NCBI GenBank assembly: GCA_003445125.1
Contig: DLVP01000226.1
Span: forward strand, 5,777-17,244
From: Oscillospiraceae bacterium
Lineage (GTDB): Bacteria; Bacillota; Clostridia; Oscillospirales; Ruminococcaceae
DNA: 11,468 nucleotides
Direction: 5' to 3'
A model generated the notes under the pieces. That model was not told where the DNA came from, did no database searches, and was given only the letters and a program-made list of their open reading frames with translations. The translations under genes and the position numbers were made by a program. Positions 7,023 to 11,468 of the stretch are shown here, piece by piece; within the stretch, counting starts at the first letter, position 1, and each line of letters opens with the position of its first letter.

Positions 7023-7031
7023 GAGAAAATT

Positions 7032-8390
7032 ATGAAAATTATTGTCGTCGGTTGCGGAAAAATCGGAACGACCATCATCGAAAGCCTCGTCAATGAGGGA
7101 CACGACGTGGTTGCGGTGGATGACAGCTCCGAAGCCATTGCGGAGATCACCAACGTCTATGACGCCATGTGCGTCTGCGGCAGCGGTACGGACTGCGATA
7201 CGCTGTCCGAAGCGGGCGTGGCGCAGACGGAACTGTTTGTGGCGGTCACAGGCTCGGACGAACTGAATATGCTCAGCTGTTTCATCGCCAAACGCATGGG
7301 GGCGCGGCATACGCTGGCGCGCATCCGAAATCCCGAATACAATGACCGAAGCCTCGGATTTTTGCGCCAGCAGCTGGATTTGTCGTCGTCGATCAATCCC
7401 GATCTCGCGGCGGCGCACGAACTGTTCAATATCCTGAAACTGCCCAGCGCGGTGAATATCCAGACGTTTTCCCGCCGCAATTTTGAAATGGTGGAACTTC
7501 GCCTGAAGCCGGATTCCCCGCTTGACGGCGTGGCATTGTACGAATTGCGCAAAAAATACCAGGCCAATTTCCTCGTCTGCGTGGTGCAGCGCGGGGAAGA
7601 GGTGTACATCCCGGACGGAAGCTTTGTGCTGAAAAGCGGGGACAGAATCGGTCTGACGGCGGCACCGAACGAGATTCAAAAGCTGCTGAAGATGATGGGA
7701 ATCCTGAGAAAGCAGGCGCGCAGCGTAATGATTCTCGGCGCGAGCCGCACGGCGCATTACCTGACCAAAATGCTTCTTGCCAGCGGCAATACCGTCAAGG
7801 TCATCGAGCGGGATCCCCGCCGTGCGCAGGAGTTTGCCGATACATTCCCCGAAGCGGTGACGATCGTGGGCGACGGCGCTCAGCAGGAACTGCTATTGGA
7901 GGAAGGCATCGGGGAAATGGACGCATTTGTGGCGCTGACGGGCATGGACGAGGAAAATATTCTGATTTCGTTTTTCGCTTCCTCGCAGAATGTCCCGAAG
8001 GTCATCTCCAAGGTCAACCGCAACGAATTGGCTTCCATGGCGGAAAAGCTGGGATTGGAGTGCATCATCTCTCCGAAGCGAAGCGTGTCGGATATTCTGG
8101 TGCAGTATGCCCGCGCGCTGGAAAATTCGCTGGGGAGCAACGTGGAAACGCTGTATAAGCTGATGGACGGTAAGGCGGAGGCGCTGGAATTCAATGTTGG
8201 TGCGGACTTCAAATTCGCAGGCGTGCCGCTCAAGGAACTGACACGAAAAAAAGATATTCTGATCGCGGGCATCATCCGCGGGCGCAAGACGATCATTCCC
8301 TCCGGCGACGACTGCATGGCGGCGGGGGACAAGGTGATCGTGCTGGCGGCGGGACAGCAGCTCAACGATCTTTCGGATATCATACGGTGA
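7032..8390 (+). CDS. trkA: Trk potassium uptake system regulatory subunit TrkA
   Basis: This 452-residue cytoplasmic protein binds nucleotides and gates the TrkH potassium channel/transporter. It has the classic duplicated layout: TrkA_N (about 1-125), TrkA_C (about 145-225), a second TrkA_N (about 228-345) and a second TrkA_C (about 370-452). The first Rossmann repeat has an intact GCGKIG (7-12), with VAVDDS after the second strand as the expected acidic site. The second repeat starts MILGASRTA, where the glycine pattern is degenerate; this is often seen in one half of long TrkA proteins. The ATG has AGGAG 6 bases upstream, overlapping the stop of the small gene before it. trkH follows 9 bases later. 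Confidence 0.95.
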   Translation: MKIIVVGCGKIGTTIIESLVNEGHDVVAVDDSSEAIAEITNVYDAMCVCGSGTDCDTLSEAGVAQTELFVAVTGSDELNMLSCFIAKRMGARHTLARIRNPEYNDRSLGFLRQQLDLSSSINPDLAAAHELFNILKLPSAVNIQTFSRRNFEMVELRLKPDSPLDGVALYELRKKYQANFLVCVVQRGEEVYIPDGSFVLKSGDRIGLTAAPNEIQKLLKMMGILRKQARSVMILGASRTAHYLTKMLLASGNTVKVIERDPRRAQEFADTFPEAVTIVGDGAQQELLLEEGIGEMDAFVALTGMDEENILISFFASSQNVPKVISKVNRNELASMAEKLGLECIISPKRSVSDILVQYARALENSLGSNVETLYKLMDGKAEALEFNVGADFKFAGVPLKELTRKKDILIAGIIRGRKTIIPSGDDCMAAGDKVIVLAAGQQLNDLSDIIR

Positions 8391-8399
8391 GGATAGGAC

Positions 8400-9842
8400 A
8401 TGAATCGAAAAGCAGTGTTTCGTATGCTCGGCAGGCTGGCGCAGACAGAGGGTCTGCTGCTGTTGCTGCCTGCCTTGGTGGGATTTTTGTACAGAGAATC
8501 CTGCGCGTGGTGGTTTTTGGCGGTGGCGGCGGGGACGTTTCTGCTCGGCACGGCGGCGGTGCGACTCCTGAAAACCGCCAGCCATGTGATTTACGCCAAG
8601 GAAGGCTTTGCCATTGTGGGGCTTGCGTGGATTTTCACGTCGCTGATCGGCGCGCTTCCGGCGTTTTTGAGCGGGGATATTCCCGATTATATCGACGCGT
8701 TTTTTGAAACCGTCAGCGGCTTTACCACGACCGGTGCATCCATTCTCCGTGATGTGGAATCTCTCAGCCACGGGGTGCAGTTCTGGCGGTGCTTCACGCA
8801 CTGGATCGGCGGTATGGGAATTCTGGTGTTCGTGGTCGCGCTGATGCCCAATGTTTCCGCGCGCTCCATTCATATTCTGCGCGCCGAAAGACCCGGACCG
8901 ACCATGGGAAAACTGGTGCCGCGGCTGAAGGATACGGCAAAAATTCTGTATCTGATCTATGTGGCGATGACCGCGATCGAGGTGATTTTGCTTTTGTGCG
9001 GCAAAATGCCGCTGTTTGACAGCCTGGTGCACGCGTTCGGCACGGCGGGTACCGGCGGATTTGCCATCAAAGCAAACGGACTTGCGGGGTACAGCCCGTA
9101 TCTGCAATGGGTAATCGCGGTGTTCATGATGCTGTTCGGCATCAACTTCAACCTGTACTACCTTCTGCTCATCCGCCGCGCAAAATCGGCGCTGCGCAGC
9201 GAGGAGCTGTGGACTTATCTGGGCGTGATTCTCGTCGCCACCTGTGCGATTTTTGCCAATATCCGCCCGCTGTACGCGAATGCGTCCGACGCGGTGCGCG
9301 ACGCGTTTTTCCAGGTGTCCTCCGTCACCACAACCACCGGTTTTTCCACGGCGGATTTCAACCTCTGGCCGCAGTTCTCCCGGGCGGTGATTTTTGCGCT
9401 GCTGTTTCTCGGCGGCTGTGCGGGATCGACGGCAGGCGGTCTGAAGGTGTCCCGCGCGGTGATTCTGCTTAAACAGATCCGTCGGGAGCTGAAACACCTG
9501 CTGCACCCGCGTTCGGTCAGTGCCGTACGGTTTGAAGGAAAGGCATTGGAAAAAGAAACCCTGCACGGGGTGACGACCTATTTTGCCGCTTATATGTTCA
9601 GCATTCTGGCGGTGTTTCTGATTCTGAGCTTTGAGCCGTTTGAACTGGAAACCAACCTGACCGCCGCCATTTCCTGCTTCAACAATGTCGGACCGGGACT
9701 TGGCGCGGTCGGACCGATGGGCAGTTATGCCGATTATTCCGGCTTTGCCAAGCTGGTGCTTTCGTTTGCAATGCTGCTGGGAAGATTGGAAATTTTCCCG
9801 CTGCTTCTTGCCTGCGCCCCCAGCACCTGGACGAAAAAATAA
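8400..9842 (+). CDS. trkH: Trk potassium uptake system transmembrane subunit TrkH
   Basis: This 480-residue integral membrane protein of the TrkH/KtrB superfamily forms the potassium (or sodium) pore, with four pseudo-repeats each contributing a selectivity-filter loop. The filter loops are visible as TVSGFTTTGAS (about 104-114), FGTAGTGGFA (213-222), SVTTTTGFST (308-317) and FNNVGPGLG (427-435). Each keeps a glycine at the key position. The gating loop GGCAGSTAGGLK (about 338-349) of the TrkH family is also present. Length matches TrkH rather than the shorter KtrB. Its GAGGA site overlaps the trkA stop, with 6 bases to the ATG, so the two subunits are probably co-translated. A strong hairpin follows eight bases after the stop. 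c-di-AMP control is plausible through TrkA_C domains, but no riboswitch precedes the pair. Confidence 0.96.
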   Translation: MNRKAVFRMLGRLAQTEGLLLLLPALVGFLYRESCAWWFLAVAAGTFLLGTAAVRLLKTASHVIYAKEGFAIVGLAWIFTSLIGALPAFLSGDIPDYIDAFFETVSGFTTTGASILRDVESLSHGVQFWRCFTHWIGGMGILVFVVALMPNVSARSIHILRAERPGPTMGKLVPRLKDTAKILYLIYVAMTAIEVILLLCGKMPLFDSLVHAFGTAGTGGFAIKANGLAGYSPYLQWVIAVFMMLFGINFNLYYLLLIRRAKSALRSEELWTYLGVILVATCAIFANIRPLYANASDAVRDAFFQVSSVTTTTGFSTADFNLWPQFSRAVIFALLFLGGCAGSTAGGLKVSRAVILLKQIRRELKHLLHPRSVSAVRFEGKALEKETLHGVTTYFAAYMFSILAVFLILSFEPFELETNLTAAISCFNNVGPGLGAVGPMGSYADYSGFAKLVLSFAMLLGRLEIFPLLLACAPSTWTKK

Positions 9843-9849
9843 ACAAAAA

Positions 9850-9885
9850 CCGCAGGCGCCCGATCAAAAAATCGGGCGCCTGCGG
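9850..9885. terminator. Bidirectional 15-bp terminator hairpin between trkH and rpsT
   Basis: The arms 9850-9864 and 9871-9885 are exact reverse complements with a caaaaa loop. On the plus strand the hairpin begins 8 bases after the trkH stop but is followed by only a broken T-tract (cgttatattt). On the minus strand it is followed by TTTTTGTTT, a better U-run. It is therefore likely to end the trk operon and also rpsT transcripts arriving from the right. Confidence 0.82.
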
Positions 9886-9906
9886 CGTTATATTTCAGAT
9901 CAAATC

Positions 9907-9945
9907 AACGACTGCAGTCGTTATCGTCATCACGGCTCGTGATGA
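9907..9945. repeat. Two small inverted repeats in the 3' region of rpsT
   Basis: A 16-base perfect palindrome (9907-9922, centred on ctgcag) lies next to a stem with 8-bp arms (9927-9934 and 9938-9945) and a 3-base gct loop. Neither has a T-tract. They fall between the rpsT stop and the shared terminator, so the rpsT mRNA would carry three structures in its 3' untranslated region. They may be mRNA-stabilising or a weak protein-binding site. Confidence 0.5.
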
Positions 9946-9967
9946 GAAAATGTTCAAATCGGCGGCA

Positions 9968-10231
9968 TCAGACAGATGCTTTGTTCAGCCGGCAAGCAAG
10001 GCTTGACTTCTTTCTGGATGCACAGTTTTTGGAAAGGATTCCCTTCGCGGCAGCCTTGTCCACGGTCTTCACAGCCAGCTTGACAACCTCAGCCTTGTCC
10101 GCGGAATTGGCTTCCAGAGCGGCGTCCGCCTTTTTCAGAACGGTCTTCAGGTTGGATTTGACAGCTTTGTTGTGCTCCGCTTTCGTAGCGTTCACAAGAA
10201 CTCTCTTCTTCGCTGATTTAATATTCGGCAC
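9968..10231 (-). CDS. rpsT: 30S ribosomal protein S20
   Basis: This 87-residue basic protein matches bacterial S20, a primary 16S rRNA-binding protein of the small subunit. The N-terminus PNIKSAKKRV and the C-terminal KNCASRKKSSLACRLNKA are characteristic, and the length is typical. The start is the GTG at 10231-10229, because MPNIKSAKKR is the family N-terminus and AGGAGG lies 9 bases upstream. A longer in-frame start at 10318 would lie within the promoter and add a non-homologous stretch. It is a single-gene unit with its own promoter and terminator. Confidence 0.96.
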   Translation of the reverse strand: MPNIKSAKKRVLVNATKAEHNKAVKSNLKTVLKKADAALEANSADKAEVVKLAVKTVDKAAAKGILSKNCASRKKSSLACRLNKASV

Positions 10232-10240
10232 AGTCACACA

Positions 10241-10246
10241 CCTCCT
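10241..10246 (-). promoter_or_regulatory. Ribosome binding site that fixes the GTG start of rpsT
   Basis: On the minus strand this is AGGAGG, a full match to the anti-Shine-Dalgarno core, 9 bases before the GTG. It supports the short form of S20. A non-ATG start on a ribosomal protein gene is a known way of tempering expression. Confidence 0.85.
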
Positions 10247-10289
10247 CGCGGTAAGGTACACCTGCGGCACAAAGGTCACAGTACAAGAT

Positions 10290-10318
10290 ATGATACCATT
10301 ATTTTTCAAAAAAATCAA
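10290..10318 (-). promoter_or_regulatory. Sigma-A promoter for rpsT
   Basis: Read on the minus strand, TTGATT (10318-10313) and TATCAT (10295-10290) are separated by 17 bases of A/T-rich spacer. The predicted start near 10283 gives a leader of about 50 bases ahead of the GTG. Confidence 0.75.
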
Positions 10319-10345
10319 GTACTTTTCCGCACTTTTTTAAATGGA

Positions 10346-10374
10346 TTGTAAAATCAGGAAAACTGTGGTATACT
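10346..10374 (+). promoter_or_regulatory. Sigma-A promoter for the LiaF-like gene
   Basis: TTGTAA (10346-10351) and TATACT (10369-10374) are 17 bases apart, and a TG dinucleotide lies just upstream of the -10 region. The predicted start near 10381 gives a leader of about 28 bases that includes the AAAGGCGG ribosome binding site. It diverges from the rpsT promoter; together they fill 10232-10408. Confidence 0.72.
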
Positions 10375-10408
10375 GTACACAGGTTTTGACAGAAAGGCGG
10401 TAAATTTT

Positions 10409-11095
10409 ATGAACAGAGGCGGAAAATGGCTTCTCGGTTTGTTTGTGATTCTTCTCGGCGTCGGCGTGGTGGTGTCGTCCGTCGGCAATATTCCCGTGTT
10501 TTTCCCCGGTTGGTGGACCTTGTTTCTGATTGTTCCGGCGGTGGCGGGAATGATCAACGACCGCCGCATTTCCTATTGGAACGGCGGACTTTTCCTGGCA
10601 GGTGCGGTGCTTCTTCTGAGCAAATTGCAGGCAGCGTATCATTTTCTCGGTAATTTCAACCTTTGGACGGTGGTCTGGGGCTTGATTATCATTTATGTCG
10701 GCATCGGCGTGATGTTCGGGTTCGGCAATAAAACGAAAATCGTCGTGCGAAGCGAAGAAACGGACGACGGCGACACATTTGACTATGAAGTGACGTTCGG
10801 CGAAATGCGCCGCAAAAACACGTCGCGCAGCCTCAACGGCGGAGAGATCAAGGCGAGCTTCGGAAAATGCACGGTCGATCTGTCCGAGGCGGAGTGTACG
10901 CATCCGATCATCATCACCGTGGAAGCGAGCTTCGGCGAGGTGGACGTCATCGCACCGCGTCATAATCGCCTGTCGGTGAAACAGGAAACGGCGGCGGGTT
11001 CGGTCAACTGTACCGCTCCGCGCGAGCTGGATGTGTCGCTTGCCGAAGTGACGTTTGACTGCAAAGCGTCGTTCGGCGCGGTGAATATTCGCTGA
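10409..11095 (+). CDS. LiaF-like transmembrane protein with repeated C-terminal motif
   Basis: This 228-residue membrane protein has about four helices at its N-terminus (about 8-25, 35-50, 57-72, 85-105), in the pattern of the LiaF/LiaI transmembrane domain that regulates envelope-stress two-component systems in Firmicutes. The soluble C-terminal half (about 110-228) is beta-rich. It contains the motif A-S-F-G-x-V/C repeated at about 149, 173 and 220, with weaker copies at 129 (TFGEM) and 195 (AAGSV). This suggests a stacked beta repeat such as those in LiaF C-terminal or polymer-forming adhesin-like domains. The ATG has AAAGGCGG 8 bases upstream. No LiaRS pair is in the window, so a role in stress sensing is inference. 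A PH-domain protein gene starts 13 bases after its stop and is probably in the same transcript. Confidence 0.82.
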   Translation: MNRGGKWLLGLFVILLGVGVVVSSVGNIPVFFPGWWTLFLIVPAVAGMINDRRISYWNGGLFLAGAVLLLSKLQAAYHFLGNFNLWTVVWGLIIIYVGIGVMFGFGNKTKIVVRSEETDDGDTFDYEVTFGEMRRKNTSRSLNGGEIKASFGKCTVDLSEAECTHPIIITVEASFGEVDVIAPRHNRLSVKQETAAGSVNCTAPRELDVSLAEVTFDCKASFGAVNIR

Positions 11096-11108
11096 AGGCG
11101 GTGAAGGC

Positions 11109-11468
11109 GTGGAGTTTCAGCATGTCAGTCCGAAAAGTCTCGTATGCTGGCGCGTGCGGCTGTATCTGATCGCGGCGGTCGTTGCCGTGGCGGTGTCGCT
11201 GTTTTTCACCCCGTTCACCGTGCTGTGGTACTGGATGACCGGCGTGTGGGTGGCGGCATTTTTGGGAATGTATTTTGTGTATTATCCGATCAAGTACCGC
11301 CGCCTGCAATTTCGCGTGCAAAACGGCGGGGTGCAGCTCGACGGCGGTGTGATTTACAAATACAACCAGTACATGAAAATAGAAAATATACAATATGTAA
11401 ATTTTGTATGCACCCCTCTCCAACGGATTCTGAAGTTGAAAAGCGCCGCGATTATGGCGGCAGGCGGG
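11109..11468 (+). CDS. Bacterial PH-domain (bPH2/YdbS-like) membrane protein, 3' end outside window
   Basis: The frame runs from GTG 11109 to the window edge (120 residues seen), starting MEFQHVSPKSLVCWRVR. Two hydrophobic helices follow (about 17-34 and 37-56). The next part reads IKYRRLQFRVQNGGVQLDGGVIYKY, and then IENIQYVNFVCTPLQRILKLKSAAIMAAGG. The pattern of a helical hairpin, a Tyr/Arg-rich strand, 'G-V-I-x-x-x', 'I-x-x-I-Q-x-V' and 'P-L-Q-R' is typical of YdbS/bPH2 proteins. The start has GAAGG about 10 bases upstream and 13 bases separate it from the LiaF-like stop. The stretch 11360-11405 is unusually A/T-rich, with rare ATA codons. Function of the family is poorly known; membrane-stress roles have been suggested for the related YdbS/YdbT pair. 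Confidence 0.8.
   Translation, partial: MEFQHVSPKSLVCWRVRLYLIAAVVAVAVSLFFTPFTVLWYWMTGVWVAAFLGMYFVYYPIKYRRLQFRVQNGGVQLDGGVIYKYNQYMKIENIQYVNFVCTPLQRILKLKSAAIMAAGG

Noticed and set aside
6889..7031. c-di-AMP (ydaO-type) riboswitch ahead of trkA
   Set aside because: The interval is too short and is occupied by the 45-codon gene; no structured leader is possible here.
7893..9566. 557-codon open frame on the minus strand opposite trkA and trkH
   Set aside because: It is antisense to two well-supported genes, is rich in Arg, His and Gln with no recognisable domain, and arises because stop codons are rare opposite GC-rich third positions.
10232..10318. Longer S20 starting at an upstream in-frame ATG
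   Set aside because: The extension overlaps the -10 and -35 boxes and bypasses the AGGAGG site that fits the GTG start.

Overview
The window looks like a chromosomal segment from a moderately GC-rich Firmicute of the class Clostridia, probably related to the Ruminococcaceae/Oscillospiraceae. This is inference. It rests on a SpoIID-type protein, a small acidic-linker surface protein style, strong AGGAGG-type ribosome binding sites, Gram-positive sigma-A promoters with 17-base spacers, and a LiaF-like/PH-domain membrane pair. I see no insertion sequence, prophage, CRISPR array, tRNA or rRNA, and the base composition is fairly even. Most of the window is ordinary housekeeping DNA.

Layout, left to right. 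(1) 3-2194, plus strand: the 3' part of a SpoIID/LytB-domain protein with a long Thr/Ser/Lys/Glu repeat linker, then an EamA/DMT-family permease, closed by a perfect hairpin at 2197-2232. (2) 2377-4440, minus strand: a CNNM/CorC-type (HlyC) membrane protein with a near-consensus promoter, followed by a terminator hairpin. Just beyond the hairpin is a PHP-family phosphoesterase gene that reads through only if one missing base near 2917 is restored. (3) 4567-9842, plus strand: a tightly packed run driven by a promoter at 4521-4549. It encodes a DUF1624-type membrane acetyltransferase-like protein, a TtcA-family tRNA thiolation enzyme, a TcdA/CsdL-type tRNA threonylcarbamoyladenosine dehydratase, an unrecognised 45-residue one-TM protein, TrkA and TrkH. 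Junctions overlap or are 9 bases apart, so this is very likely one operon joining tRNA modification with potassium uptake. (4) 9850-10231: a bidirectional terminator and the minus-strand rpsT gene (ribosomal protein S20), which starts with GTG and has its own promoter. (5) 10409-11468, plus strand: a LiaF-like membrane protein with a repeated C-terminal motif, then the start of a bacterial PH-domain membrane protein that runs off the window.

The points most worth a second look are the single-base frameshift in the PHP gene, the undescribed 45-residue membrane protein in front of trkAH, the repeat linker and apparent lack of zinc cysteines in the SpoIID-like protein, and the internal repeats in the LiaF-like protein. 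I did not find a convincing new multi-gene system.
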